DNA of 64,000 nt from Vibrio sp. UBA2441 (GCA_002342685.1 DDQN01000024.1:24165-88164), one strand, 5' to 3'. Counted from the stretch's first letter, positions 25,619 through 34,870 are shown. The notes: a model not told the origin generated them from the sequence alone. Numbers and translations are program-made.

Positions 25619-26719
25619 ATGAAATTTACAATTGAACGTAATCACCTTATTAAGCCACTGCAGCAAGTTTCCGGTGCTTTGGGCGGGCGTCCAACCCTAC
25701 CAATTTTAGGTAATTTACTTTTAAAAGTAGAAGACAATACTTTACTTATAACAGCAACGGATTTGGAAGTTGAGTTGGTTGCTCGCATTCAATTAGAAGG
25801 TGAATTTGAAGCGGGTAGCATTACCGTACCTTCACGTAAATTTTTAGATATTTGTCGTGGATTACCCGATGATGCAGTGATAACGGTTGTACTTGATGGT
25901 GATCGAATTCAAATGCGTTCAGGCCGTAGCCGTTTTTCATTAACAACATTACCTGCTAGTGACTTTCCTAATATAGAAGATTGGCAAAGTGAGGTTGAGG
26001 TAACGTTATCACAAGCAGAACTTCGAACCTTGATAGAGAAGACTCAGTTTTCCATGGCTAACCAGGATGTTCGTTATTATCTGAATGGTATGTTATTTGA
26101 AATTGATGGGTCTACGTTAAGATCGGTTGCAACCGATGGGCACCGAATGGCGGTTTCTCAGACCGGGCTGGCAGCAGAGTTTAATACACAACAAGTGATT
26201 GTTCCTCGCAAAGGTGTTCAGGAGTTAGTTAAACTACTGGACGCTCCGGAGAATCCGGTTACGCTGCAAATTGGTCAGTCTAATGTGCGTGCTGATGTTA
26301 ACAACTTTACATTTACCTCTAAACTGGTTGATGGACGTTTCCCAGATTATCGTCGTGTTATGCCACAGAGTAGCAATAAGACACTCGAAGCCAGTTGTGA
26401 TGAACTTCGTCAATGTTTCTCACGTGCAGCGATTCTATCCAATGAAAAATTCAGGGGGGTAAGGGTAAATCTAGCGGGTACAGAAATGCGCATTACCGCT
26501 AACAACCCTGAACAAGAAGAAGCAGAAGAGATGTTAGATGTGAATTTCCAGGGAGATGATTTGGAAATTGGCTTTAACGTAAGCTACGTTTTGGACGTAT
26601 TAAATACCCTGCGTTGTGAACAAGTTCGTTTTTCAATGAGTGATGCAAATGCGAGTGCGTTAATTGAAAACGCAGATGACGATAGTGCTATGTACGTGGT
26701 TATGCCAATTCGTTTATAG
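25619..26719 (+). CDS. dnaN: DNA polymerase III beta sliding clamp
   Basis: Ring-shaped processivity clamp. The 366-residue protein has three repeated clamp domains of about 120 residues. It starts MKFTIERNHLIKPLQQVSGALGGRPTLPILGN and ends DDSAMYVVMPIRL; the C-terminal MPIRL borders the partner-binding pocket. The length and place between dnaA and recF are standard. Confidence 0.99.
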   Translation: MKFTIERNHLIKPLQQVSGALGGRPTLPILGNLLLKVEDNTLLITATDLEVELVARIQLEGEFEAGSITVPSRKFLDICRGLPDDAVITVVLDGDRIQMRSGRSRFSLTTLPASDFPNIEDWQSEVEVTLSQAELRTLIEKTQFSMANQDVRYYLNGMLFEIDGSTLRSVATDGHRMAVSQTGLAAEFNTQQVIVPRKGVQELVKLLDAPENPVTLQIGQSNVRADVNNFTFTSKLVDGRFPDYRRVMPQSSNKTLEASCDELRQCFSRAAILSNEKFRGVRVNLAGTEMRITANNPEQEEAEEMLDVNFQGDDLEIGFNVSYVLDVLNTLRCEQVRFSMSDANASALIENADDDSAMYVVMPIRL

Positions 26720-26736
26720 AAGCAGGCTATTTACAG

Positions 26737-27831
26737 ATGCCCTTAACACGCCTAGTCGTCCAACAGTTTCGGAATATTAAAGCCTGTGATATTGAACTAT
26801 CGTCAGGCTTTAATTTTCTTATTGGTGCGAATGGAAGCGGTAAAACAAGCCTGTTGGAAGCCATTTATTTACTTGGTCATGGTCGCTCTTTTAAGAGTGC
26901 ATTGACTGGTAGAGTGATAAAAAACGAGTGTGAAGAACTTTTTGTTCATGGGCGCTTTTTGAACTCTGACGGATTTGAGCTGCCTATTGGAATAAATAAG
27001 CAGCGTAATGGTTCAACTGAGGTTAAAATAGGCGGTCAGTCTGGCCAAAAATTGGCACAACTTGCTCAGGTATTACCACTGCAATTGATTCATCCGGAAG
27101 GATTTGAGTTAATTACTAATGGCCCTAAGCATCGCAGAGCATTTATTGATTGGGGTGTGTTTCATACCCAAACGGGATTTTATGATGCCTGGGGGCGATT
27201 AAAACGTCTTTCTAAGCAGAGAAACGCATTACTTAAAAATGCGAAGAGCTATAAAGAGTTGAGTTACTGGGATCAGGAACTGGCTCAGCTTGCTGAAAAT
27301 ATAGATCACTGGCGGACATCGTATGTCGATGAACTTAAAAATGTGGCAGAAGTTATTTGTCGCACTTTTTTGCCAGAATTTGATATTCGATTAACGTATT
27401 ATCGTGGATGGGAAAAAGAAACACCCTATGCGGAAATACTAGAGCGAAATTTTGAAAGAGATCAACTGCTGGGGTACACATTTAGTGGGCCCAATAAAGC
27501 TGATTTACGTATAAAAGTGAATAACACTCCTGTAGAGGACGTGCTTTCACGTGGTCAATTGAAGTTAATGATGTGTGCGCTTCGAGTAGCACAAGGGCAA
27601 CATTTAACTCAGGTGACAGGAAAGCAATGCATCTACCTGATTGATGATTTTGCTTCTGAATTAGATAGTCAACGTCGAGAGCGTTTAGCTAAATGCTTAA
27701 AAGAGACGGGGGCTCAGGTTTTTGTAAGTTCTATTACAACGAATCAAGTTGCGGATATGCAAGATGATAGTTGCAGCATGTTCCATGTGGAACATGGCAA
27801 AATAGAACCATATAAAAGTAATGATAATTAA
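26737..27831 (+). CDS. recF: recombination and repair protein RecF
   Basis: SMC-like ATPase that helps load RecA at gaps with RecO and RecR. Walker A GANGSGKT is at residues 30–37, the ABC-type signature is DVLSRGQLKLMMCALRVAQG, and Walker B is CIYLIDDFASELD. The 364 residues are close to normal. The C-terminal stretch SMFHVEHGK is encoded by a near-perfect parS palindrome (27779–27794). It sits 17 bases after dnaN and 14 before gyrB. Confidence 0.97.
   Translation: MPLTRLVVQQFRNIKACDIELSSGFNFLIGANGSGKTSLLEAIYLLGHGRSFKSALTGRVIKNECEELFVHGRFLNSDGFELPIGINKQRNGSTEVKIGGQSGQKLAQLAQVLPLQLIHPEGFELITNGPKHRRAFIDWGVFHTQTGFYDAWGRLKRLSKQRNALLKNAKSYKELSYWDQELAQLAENIDHWRTSYVDELKNVAEVICRTFLPEFDIRLTYYRGWEKETPYAEILERNFERDQLLGYTFSGPNKADLRIKVNNTPVEDVLSRGQLKLMMCALRVAQGQHLTQVTGKQCIYLIDDFASELDSQRRERLAKCLKETGAQVFVSSITTNQVADMQDDSCSMFHVEHGKIEPYKSNDN
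27779..27794. promoter_or_regulatory. parS: parS-like ParB-binding palindrome inside recF
   Basis: TGTTCCATGTGGAACA is one base from the perfect 16-bp parS palindrome TGTTCCACGTGGAACA; the flanking CA and TG extend the symmetry to 20 bp. It encodes MFHVEH in RecF. Its distance from parAB (about 14 kb) and from oriC (about 11 kb) fits an origin-proximal parS. I saw no other site this close elsewhere in the window, though a reading by eye can miss variants. Confidence 0.72.
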
Positions 27832-27845
27832 TGAGAGAGTAACTC

Positions 27846-30263
27846 ATGGCAGAAAATTACGATTCATCGAGTATTAAAGTACTGAAAGGTTTGGATGCAG
27901 TACGTAAGCGTCCAGGGATGTATATCGGCGATACAGATGATGGTACCGGTCTTCACCATATGGTCTTCGAAGTAGTAGATAACTCTATTGATGAAGCGTT
28001 AGCAGGTCATTGTAATGACATCATTGTTACGATTCATGAAGACAATTCAGTCTCTGTGAGTGATGATGGCCGTGGTATTCCGACGGAAATGCACCCTGAA
28101 GAAGGCGTTTCTGCTGCAGAAGTTATTATGACGGTATTGCATGCCGGTGGTAAATTTGATGATAACTCATACAAAGTTTCCGGTGGTCTTCACGGAGTAG
28201 GGGTTTCGGTTGTAAACGCCCTGTCTAAGAAAGTGGAACTTACCATTAACCGTATGGGTGAAACTCATGAGCAAAGTTACTCGCATGGTGAACCACAAGC
28301 GCCATTGGCTGTGACAGCTAAAACTGAAGAGACGGGTACAAAAATTCGTTTCTGGCCAAGTGAAGACACTTTTACTAATATCGAATTTCATTACGACATA
28401 TTAGCTAAGCGCCTACGAGAACTCTCTTTTCTGAACTCTGGTGTATCAATCAAACTTTTTGATGAGCGTGTAGAAGATAAGATGGATCACTTTTGTTATG
28501 AAGGTGGAACAGAGGCATTTGTTGATTACCTGAATACCAATAAAACGCCAATTATCCAAAAAGTGTTCCATTTTGATTATGAACGTGAAGATGGTATTTC
28601 AGTTGAAGTAGCTATGCAGTGGAATGATGGCTATCAAGAAAATATTTACTGCTTTACCAATAATATTCCTCAACGTGATGGTGGAGCACACTTAGCTGGT
28701 TTTCGTTCAGCCCTGACTCGTACATTGAACAGTTTTATGGATAAAGAAGGTTTTTCTAAAAAAGCCAAGACATCCACATCTGGTGATGATGCTAGAGAAG
28801 GTTTAACCGCTATTGTTTCAGTTAAAGTGCCTGATCCGAAGTTCTCTAGCCAAACTAAAGACAAACTCGTTTCTTCTGAAGTGAAATCTGCCGTTGAATC
28901 TGTAATGGGTGAAAAACTGTCAGAGTTCTTAGTAGAAAACCCGGGCGAAGCAAAAATTGTTTGTACAAAAATAATAGATGCCGCTCGTGCTCGTGATGCC
29001 GCTCGAAAAGCTCGCGAAATGACTCGCCGTAAAGGTGCGCTAGATTTAGCAGGTCTTCCAGGTAAACTGGCTGACTGTCAGGAGAAAGATCCTGCTCTTT
29101 CTGAACTCTACATAGTGGAAGGGGACTCTGCTGGCGGATCCGCCAAGCAGGGACGTAACCGTAAAAACCAAGCTATTCTTCCTCTGAAAGGTAAGATTCT
29201 TAACGTAGAAAAAGCACGTTTTGACAAAATGCTCTCTTCTCAGGAAGTGGCAACATTAATCACCGCGTTAGGCTGTGGTATTGGCCGCGATGAATATAAC
29301 CCGGATAAGTTGCGTTACCACAACATCATTATCATGACCGATGCCGATGTAGATGGTTCACATATCCGTACATTGCTGCTGACATTCTTCTATCGTCAAA
29401 TGCCTGAACTTATTGAGCGTGGCTATATCTATATTGCACAGCCACCGCTTTATAAAGTGAAAAAAGGTAAGCAAGAACAATATATTAAAGATGAAGATGC
29501 CATGGACCAGTATCAGGTATCTCTGGCTTTGGATAACGCTGAGTTACATGTTAATCCAAATGCTCCTGCTATTTCTGGAGAAGCTCTGGAACAACTGGTT
29601 ATTCAATATAATCAGGGAATGAAGCTGGTTGATCGTATGACTCGTCGCTACCCACGAGCTCTTGTTCATGAATTTGCTTACATGCCTCGACTAACCGCTG
29701 AAATGTGCCAGGATTCGGCATCCGTCGAAGCTTGGGCTAAACAGCTTGTTGAGCAGCTTAACGCGAAAGAAGTTGGTGCAAGCCATTATAATGTTGAAGT
29801 TGAAAAACACGAAGAACTGAATGTTAGTCTGGCTAAAATTGTTGTTCGTACTCATGGTGTAACCCACGAATACGTTATCGGGTTAGATCTTATCGGTTCA
29901 AGAGAATATGGCAGACTGGCTTCGCTTTCAGAAGCATTATTTGGACTTATCGAAGAAGATGCGTTCATTAAGCGTGGTGAGCGAACTCAACCAGTTTCCA
30001 GTTTCGTAGAAGCATTGAATTGGCTAATTAAAGAGTCTCGTCGTGGTTTAAGTTTACAGCGCTACAAAGGTCTTGGTGAAATGAACCCGGATCAATTGTG
30101 GGAAACAACCATGGACCCTGGAACTCGTCGTATGATGCAAGTGACGATCGAAGATGCGGTTGGTGCGGATCAGCTGTTTACGACATTAATGGGCGATCAG
30201 GTTGAACCACGCAGACACTTCATTGAAGAAAATGCACTTAAGGTTGCCAACTTAGACGTGTAA
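27846..30263 (+). CDS. gyrB: DNA gyrase subunit B
   Basis: ATPase subunit of the type II topoisomerase that adds negative supercoils. GHKL ATPase motifs EVVDNSIDEALAG and DDGRGIPTEMHPEEG come first, then the TOPRIM motifs IVEGDSAGGSAKQGR and DADVDGSHIRTL. The C-terminal YKGLGEMNPDQLWETTMDP is the GyrA-binding tail. Its 805 residues include the roughly 170-residue insertion in the TOPRIM half found in proteobacteria. It ends the dnaA–dnaN–recF–gyrB run and has its own terminator. Confidence 0.99.
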   Translation: MAENYDSSSIKVLKGLDAVRKRPGMYIGDTDDGTGLHHMVFEVVDNSIDEALAGHCNDIIVTIHEDNSVSVSDDGRGIPTEMHPEEGVSAAEVIMTVLHAGGKFDDNSYKVSGGLHGVGVSVVNALSKKVELTINRMGETHEQSYSHGEPQAPLAVTAKTEETGTKIRFWPSEDTFTNIEFHYDILAKRLRELSFLNSGVSIKLFDERVEDKMDHFCYEGGTEAFVDYLNTNKTPIIQKVFHFDYEREDGISVEVAMQWNDGYQENIYCFTNNIPQRDGGAHLAGFRSALTRTLNSFMDKEGFSKKAKTSTSGDDAREGLTAIVSVKVPDPKFSSQTKDKLVSSEVKSAVESVMGEKLSEFLVENPGEAKIVCTKIIDAARARDAARKAREMTRRKGALDLAGLPGKLADCQEKDPALSELYIVEGDSAGGSAKQGRNRKNQAILPLKGKILNVEKARFDKMLSSQEVATLITALGCGIGRDEYNPDKLRYHNIIIMTDADVDGSHIRTLLLTFFYRQMPELIERGYIYIAQPPLYKVKKGKQEQYIKDEDAMDQYQVSLALDNAELHVNPNAPAISGEALEQLVIQYNQGMKLVDRMTRRYPRALVHEFAYMPRLTAEMCQDSASVEAWAKQLVEQLNAKEVGASHYNVEVEKHEELNVSLAKIVVRTHGVTHEYVIGLDLIGSREYGRLASLSEALFGLIEEDAFIKRGERTQPVSSFVEALNWLIKESRRGLSLQRYKGLGEMNPDQLWETTMDPGTRRMMQVTIEDAVGADQLFTTLMGDQVEPRRHFIEENALKVANLDV

Positions 30264-30285
30264 ATTGATTTAATATTGATAGTCA

Positions 30286-30312
30286 AAAACACCGCTTAAA
30301 GCGGTGTTTTTT
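30286..30312 (+). terminator. terminator after gyrB
   Basis: AAAACACCGC pairs with GCGGTGTTTT around TTAAA and is followed by a T-run, 22 bases past the gyrB stop. Confidence 0.92.
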
Positions 30313-30391
30313 TATACGTGTTGTTTTTATTTATTGAAAAGTAAGAATAAAGGATAAAGTAAAATAATTTTACTATTTGTTGGTTTTTACC

Positions 30392-30420
30392 CTTGAATCC
30401 GTATTTTTCGGACCTATATT
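30392..30420 (+). promoter_or_regulatory. sigma-32-like heat-shock promoter of ibpA
   Basis: CTTGAA (30392–30397) followed after 15 bases by CCTATATT (30413–30420) resembles the RpoH consensus CTTGAA and CCCCATNT. It implies a leader of about 165 nt before ibpA. Confidence 0.62.
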
Positions 30421-30455
30421 TATAATAGAAGAGATGCCAATAGGGTCTCTGAATC

Positions 30456-30593
30456 GCTCGCCCTTATAGGGGAGCACACAATTAAATACCGCAATTAGAC
30501 AACCATGTCCAAAGGAATGTGTTGCTCTAACTACCTTAACCACTCGCTAAAATGAGTGTGCTTAAGGCTATTGCTTATTATGAGGATAGAATC
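30456..30593 (+). promoter_or_regulatory. ROSE-type RNA thermometer in the ibpA leader
   Basis: Three hairpins can form. The first uses GCTC/GAGC arms (30456–30474). The second is a long one (30534–30567) with CCTTAA/TTAAGG and CACTC/GAGTG. The last is CTATTGCT (30568–30575) pairing with AGGATAG (30583–30589), which covers the GAGGA ribosome site. The last stem has the diagnostic TTGCT opposite AGGA with a bulged G, the hallmark of ROSE elements before small heat-shock genes in E. coli and rhizobia. Heat would melt it and free the site. Confidence 0.8.
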
Positions 30594-31028
30594 ATGAGAA
30601 CTGTAGATTTCACACCCCTATACCGCAATGCTATCGGCTTTGATCGTTTATTTGACATGATGGAAGCGGGTACTGCCAAAAATGCCAATGGTTACCCACC
30701 GTATAATATCGAACAGCAAGACGAGAATAAATATCGCATTACTATGGCGATAGCGGGTTTTGCCGAAAATCAAATCGATATTACTCAAAAAGAGAACATG
30801 TTAATTGTTCATGGTGAGCGCAAACCGGAAGAGAGTAAAAAATACGTGTATCAAGGTATCGCTGAAAGAGATTTTGAGCGTAAGTTCCAGTTAGCGGACT
30901 ACGTCAAAGTTGTCGGTGCTACTATGGAAAATGGACTACTTCATGTTGATTTAGAACGTGAAATTCCTGAAGCAATGAAACCACGTAAAATTGCCATCAA
31001 TGGCAGCAATCTTATTGAAGGGAAATAA
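30594..31028 (+). CDS. ibpA: small heat-shock protein IbpA (Hsp20 family)
   Basis: Holdase chaperone that coats aggregating proteins until Hsp70/ClpB refold them. It starts at the ATG giving MRTVDFTPLYRNAIGFDRLF, a standard IbpA N-terminus; the longer open frame upstream is the leader. The alpha-crystallin domain covers about residues 35–125 (YNIEQQDENKYRITMAIAGF and HGLxVDLERE-like ENGLLHVDLEREIP), followed by the C-terminal IxI-type tail (RKIAI). It has 144 residues. Control by a sigma-32-like promoter and a ROSE thermometer is visible. Confidence 0.95.
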   Translation: MRTVDFTPLYRNAIGFDRLFDMMEAGTAKNANGYPPYNIEQQDENKYRITMAIAGFAENQIDITQKENMLIVHGERKPEESKKYVYQGIAERDFERKFQLADYVKVVGATMENGLLHVDLEREIPEAMKPRKIAINGSNLIEGK

Positions 31029-31052
31029 CCTCCTCTGAAGGTTGAATAGATG

Positions 31053-31093
31053 AAGAGCGTCTTTGTTATATGAAATAACAGACGCTCTTTTTA
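31053..31093. terminator. terminator between ibpA and gntR (bidirectional)
   Basis: AAGAGCGTC pairs with GACGCTCTT, continued by TGTTAT/ATAACA, giving a long stem followed by TTTTTAG on +. The A-rich left side could also end gntR transcription on −. Confidence 0.87.
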
Positions 31094-31109
31094 GTTTTAT
31101 GTGTACCCG

Positions 31110-32117
31110 TTAAAGGCTTTCACCTAAGAAAATCTTAGTATCAAGTTCAATGATTTTATTTTGAATGGGCTCTGTTGGATTTTTTAGCCTGTACAATAGG
31201 TTTTCTGCGGCAATTTTACCGATCTCTTCTCTTGGCGTAATGACGGTAGCTAATGTTGGGCTGACCACTGAAGTGATGTTATGGCCGTGAAACCCAACCA
31301 CTGAAATATCTTTGGGAATATTAATTCCTTGGCGTACCCCTTCAAACAGAGCACCGATAGCCAAATCATCATTGGTACAATAAATACCGTCGATATCGGG
31401 ATATTTTTCAATGGCGATTCGAGTCAGCTCAGAACCGACAGAGTAGGAAGAGGCTTCTTTCGTTCCAACGACTAGGGGCTCTAACCCCGCTTTTTCCATC
31501 GCTTGTTCATAACCTAATATTTTTTGCTTGGTTCTCTCATCCATTCGGGCAGCAAGATAAACAATCTTTTTTCTGCCTTTAGATATCATTAAATTGGTAA
31601 TTGAAGCACTGGCTTTGGTGTTATTGAAACCGACGGCTTGTTGTAGAGGAGGTGACGCTGAATCCATTATTTCTATGACAGGAATACCCGCTGCTTTTAG
31701 CATTTTTTTAGAACGTTCGGTATGGTAACTTTCTGAGAGAATCATGCCGTCTACATTGTATGAAAGCAGTGTTTCTATGCGCTTCTCTTCTGTATTTTTA
31801 CTATACCCATAGTGAGCCAGCATAGCTTGATAGCCTTTTGGTTCAATAACTGCCTCAATACCTCGTAGCGTTTCACTAAATACCTGATTGGTCAATGAAG
31901 GAACAAGAACTCCGATAGAATAGCTTTTTGCTTTCGATAGGATATCGGGTGCTCGATTTGGCACATATCCCGACTCTTCTACCGCTTGAGCTATCTTCTT
32001 ACCGACGGGTTCAGACACTTTTTCAGGATCTCTTAAGAAGCGACTAACCGTCATTTTGGTTACACCAACCTGATCGGCAATGCTTTGTAATGTAGGTCGT
32101 TGTTTTTTCGTTGTCAT
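31110..32117 (-). CDS. gntR: gluconate repressor GntR (LacI family)
   Basis: DNA-binding repressor of gluconate uptake genes that releases DNA on binding gluconate. The N-terminal helix-turn-helix TLQSIADQVGVTKMTVSRFL and the hinge YVPNRAPDILSKAKSYSIGVL closely follow E. coli GntR, as do LTNQVFSETLRGIE and the ligand-domain stretch GIYCTNDDLAIGALFE. It has 335 residues. Two GntR-type operators stand before the TRAP operon upstream, supporting the assignment. It has its own 319-base upstream gap with a weak operator-like core (AACCGGTGAC, 32141–32150), possibly for autoregulation. Confidence 0.92.
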   Translation of the reverse strand: MTTKKQRPTLQSIADQVGVTKMTVSRFLRDPEKVSEPVGKKIAQAVEESGYVPNRAPDILSKAKSYSIGVLVPSLTNQVFSETLRGIEAVIEPKGYQAMLAHYGYSKNTEEKRIETLLSYNVDGMILSESYHTERSKKMLKAAGIPVIEIMDSASPPLQQAVGFNNTKASASITNLMISKGRKKIVYLAARMDERTKQKILGYEQAMEKAGLEPLVVGTKEASSYSVGSELTRIAIEKYPDIDGIYCTNDDLAIGALFEGVRQGINIPKDISVVGFHGHNITSVVSPTLATVITPREEIGKIAAENLLYRLKNPTEPIQNKIIELDTKIFLGESL

Positions 32118-32413
32118 ATATTTCTTATTTTATACTTATTAACCGGTGACGATTTATCTAAGGTAGTCTTATTCTAATTTCTACGGCGCTATCGCTTGTG
32201 TATCTAGGGTACTACAAATCATCATATCTGCCTTGATCAGAAGCCAATAAATTATCGCAGAACGAGCACCTTGAGCTTATTAGGGTATTAGTTGATTAAA
32301 AAAGGGGAAAAACTCTTTATGCCAATGGATCTAGTTCCGCGTTTATATCTCATTTATTGTTATTACACTTTACTCATTGGTTGAATGTTCCGGCCAAAAA
32401 ATAGATCAGTATG
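32118..32413. other. gap between gntK and gntR
   Basis: AT-rich DNA of about 300 bases holding the gntR promoter region. A partial GntR-operator core, TTAACCGGTGAC (32139–32150), lies about 20 bases upstream of gntR. I see no gene, tRNA or repeat here. Confidence 0.6.
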
Positions 32414-32439
32414 TAGAGTATTGAAAATTCAATACTCTA
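32414..32439 (-). repeat. perfect inverted repeat at the 3' end of gntK
   Basis: Twelve-base arms (TAGAGTATTGAA and its complement) around AA, overlapping the gntK stop codon. On − a T-run occurs only about 11 bases later, so it is a weak or unusual terminator, or an mRNA 3'-end stabiliser. Confidence 0.6.
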
Positions 32440-32922
32440 GTTATGTATATGAGTCAGTATCGAGGCGACCACCTCTTCAGGCGATTGATCAATATTGACA
32501 TGAAAGGCTTCAGCGGTCGTTGGCTCGATCAGCGTATCGAATTGACTGAGTAACATACCGTAGCCATTAAAATAATGATCTTCACGTTGTTGGTGCCTGA
32601 ACCAAATAGTCTCAAAATCACCTTTCAAATAAACAAACTGCAAATCACGACAATCTTTTCTTAATACCTCTCTGTATTCTGGTTTGAGTGCAGAGCAGGC
32701 AACGACCAATTGCTGGTGATCTTTTATCAGCTGATTTAACGTTTCCAACCAAGATTGACGGTCAGCATCGGTTAATGGGATGCCAATTTGCATTTTTTTT
32801 ACATTTTCCTTGGGGTGATAATCGTCCCCATCGAAAAAAGGAATATTTAAGGCTTTCGCTAAGTTAGAGCCAATAGATGACTTCCCGCAGCCAGAAACCC
32901 CCATAACAACGTATTTATTCAT
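32437..32922 (-). CDS. gntK: gluconokinase
   Basis: Phosphorylates gluconate to 6-phosphogluconate for the Entner–Doudoroff or pentose phosphate route. The 161-residue P-loop kinase has Walker A MGVSGCGKSSIG at about residues 7–18, then FFDGDDYHPKENVKKM and VVACSALKPEYREVLR, all typical of GntK/IdnK. It lies downstream of the TRAP permease (34 bases) on the same strand, linking import and phosphorylation of the same sugar acid. Confidence 0.95.
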   Translation of the reverse strand: MNKYVVMGVSGCGKSSIGSNLAKALNIPFFDGDDYHPKENVKKMQIGIPLTDADRQSWLETLNQLIKDHQQLVVACSALKPEYREVLRKDCRDLQFVYLKGDFETIWFRHQQREDHYFNGYGMLLSQFDTLIEPTTAEAFHVNIDQSPEEVVASILTHIHN

Positions 32923-32956
32923 TAATTACATCCTGACAAAAGGTTATCTTTTCGAC

Positions 32957-34279
32957 TTATTGCCACCAAAGAGCAAGTTGAGGAAAAGCAATAACCAAGC
33001 TTAATACCATTACCTGAAGTGCTATAAACGGAAGCAACGAGGTGAAAATTTCTCCCAGACTGATGTCTTTTGGAGCAACAGATTTAAGATAGAATGCGGC
33101 CGGACCAAACGGTGGAGATAAGAACGCCACTTGCATATTTAAACAAAAGACCACACCGAACCAGACAGGATCCATACCTAGGCTGATTATTATGGGGACA
33201 AAAATAGGCATAGTGAGTAGGGCAACACCGACCCAATCTAAAAACATTCCGAGAACAAAGAGAATAACCATCATGATAATAAGAGTGGTCATTGCGTGCC
33301 CGCCACTCAATGTAAGAATGGTTTGTTCGACAAAATCGATACCGCCCATAAGGTTATATACACCGACCAAAGCAGAAGCACCGATACCAATCCACATGAT
33401 CATGCCGCAAGTGCGCATAGTGGCTATGGCTGAGTCTTTGATCATTGAAGCATTGAGTTCGCCACGAATAGCCGCACTAATTGCGATGCCCACAACGCCA
33501 AGGGCAGAGGCTTCTGTCACCGACGCGACACCGGTATAAATGCTGCCTAATACGGTTGCAACAGATAACAGAGGAAAGAAAAGTGCTTTGAAATAACTCG
33601 GTTTATTTATTGCGTCTTCAGCTAATTCTTCTTCAGTGGGAAGTGGGGCTAATGCTGGGTTTATTTTGCAGCGGATGAGTACATAAATGATGTAAGCCAT
33701 GGCAAGAATAAAAGCGGGAAGAAAAGAAGCTTTAAACAGATCACCAATGGATACCGATGCTGATAAACCATAGATAATAAGCACGATACTGGGTGGCAGC
33801 ATCGTTCCTAGGGCACCACCAGCACAGGTTGTACCTATGGCCAGTTTTCGGTCGTACCCCAGCCTTAACATTTGAGGTAGAGCCAAAATGCCAAGCAGTA
33901 CGGTTTCTCCTCCTATCACACCAGACATAGAAGCCAGAATAACAGCAACAATCAAGGTTTGAACCGCAACCCCTCCCCTGACGCGCCTGCCTACACTTTT
34001 CATAGCATCAAAAAGATCTTGCGCGATGCCCGACCTGTCCAGCAGGGCAGCCATCAATACAAACATAGGTACGGCTAGAAAAACATAGCCATTAACAAAA
34101 CTAAATATTCGACTTGTAATCAAGGGCAGGGCATCAACACCAAACCAGCCTAAGGTAAATAATAAAGCAACTAAACATGTAACAAACGCTAATTGCATAC
34201 CGGTAAGTAGCAGACCAATCATCATCGCCAGCATTAATAAGCTGCCATAGGCGATACCTATAGAAGATAAATCAAACAT
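32957..34279 (-). CDS. TRAP transporter large permease (DctM family)
   Basis: Main membrane channel of a sodium-driven tripartite importer. The 440-residue protein has about 11–12 hydrophobic segments and DctM-type motifs such as LAVPMFVLMAALLDRSG and GGALGTMLPPSIVLIIYGL. It overlaps the small-subunit gene by 8 bases. Its genetic link with gntK and the GntR operators suggests gluconate as substrate; that is inference. Confidence 0.94.
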   Translation of the reverse strand: MFDLSSIGIAYGSLLMLAMMIGLLLTGMQLAFVTCLVALLFTLGWFGVDALPLITSRIFSFVNGYVFLAVPMFVLMAALLDRSGIAQDLFDAMKSVGRRVRGGVAVQTLIVAVILASMSGVIGGETVLLGILALPQMLRLGYDRKLAIGTTCAGGALGTMLPPSIVLIIYGLSASVSIGDLFKASFLPAFILAMAYIIYVLIRCKINPALAPLPTEEELAEDAINKPSYFKALFFPLLSVATVLGSIYTGVASVTEASALGVVGIAISAAIRGELNASMIKDSAIATMRTCGMIMWIGIGASALVGVYNLMGGIDFVEQTILTLSGGHAMTTLIIMMVILFVLGMFLDWVGVALLTMPIFVPIIISLGMDPVWFGVVFCLNMQVAFLSPPFGPAAFYLKSVAPKDISLGEIFTSLLPFIALQVMVLSLVIAFPQLALWWQ

Positions 34280-34817
34280 CTTTTTCCTTCCTTAGGTCTT
34301 GGATTTCATTGATGAGGTGCAAAGTGAACTGAACAAACATAAGACAAACCGTAATGAAAATAAGCCCTTTTAAAAGCGCCGGAAAAGGAGGGTTCCAGGC
34401 CGTACCGGAGGTTTCCAGATGAATATCTCCCCATGGCGTTAGCCATGAACTCATCACCATTTGATAAGCTGCATAGATAAGTAGCCCAGAAAACAATAAT
34501 CCGGCCAAATGATGGAAAATATTAAGATAGTGGCGTGTTTTTTGAGAAACAGAGTCGTAGATCAAAACCACACGAACGTGCTTGTCTGTGGCGATAGCGT
34601 ACGCACCACCAATAACGAACAGTGAGCCACCAATAAAGGAGGCGGTTTCATGAACCCAAATAGTCGGGGCATTGAAAAGATATCGACTGATAACCTCATA
34701 AAAAGAAATAATAACGGTAAAAACAAAAAAAAGACTAAGTGCCTGACTGACTTTATCAACGATTTTGTCGAGTTTGTTGATAGGCATTTCATTGGGTATA
34801 TGGGTAGAGTCTTTCAT
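34272..34817 (-). CDS. TRAP transporter small permease (DctQ family)
   Basis: Four-helix membrane subunit that pairs with DctM. The 181-residue protein has the DctQ pattern, including VISRYLFNAPTIWVHETASFIGG followed by TDKHVRVVLIYD. It lies between the binding protein (53-base gap) and the large permease (8-base overlap). Confidence 0.92.
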   Translation of the reverse strand: MKDSTHIPNEMPINKLDKIVDKVSQALSLFFVFTVIISFYEVISRYLFNAPTIWVHETASFIGGSLFVIGGAYAIATDKHVRVVLIYDSVSQKTRHYLNIFHHLAGLLFSGLLIYAAYQMVMSSWLTPWGDIHLETSGTAWNPPFPALLKGLIFITVCLMFVQFTLHLINEIQDLRKEKDV

Positions 34818-34870
34818 AATACTAAATCCGAGAAGTTAGGGAGAGAAGACCTCTCCCTAATTTTATCGCC

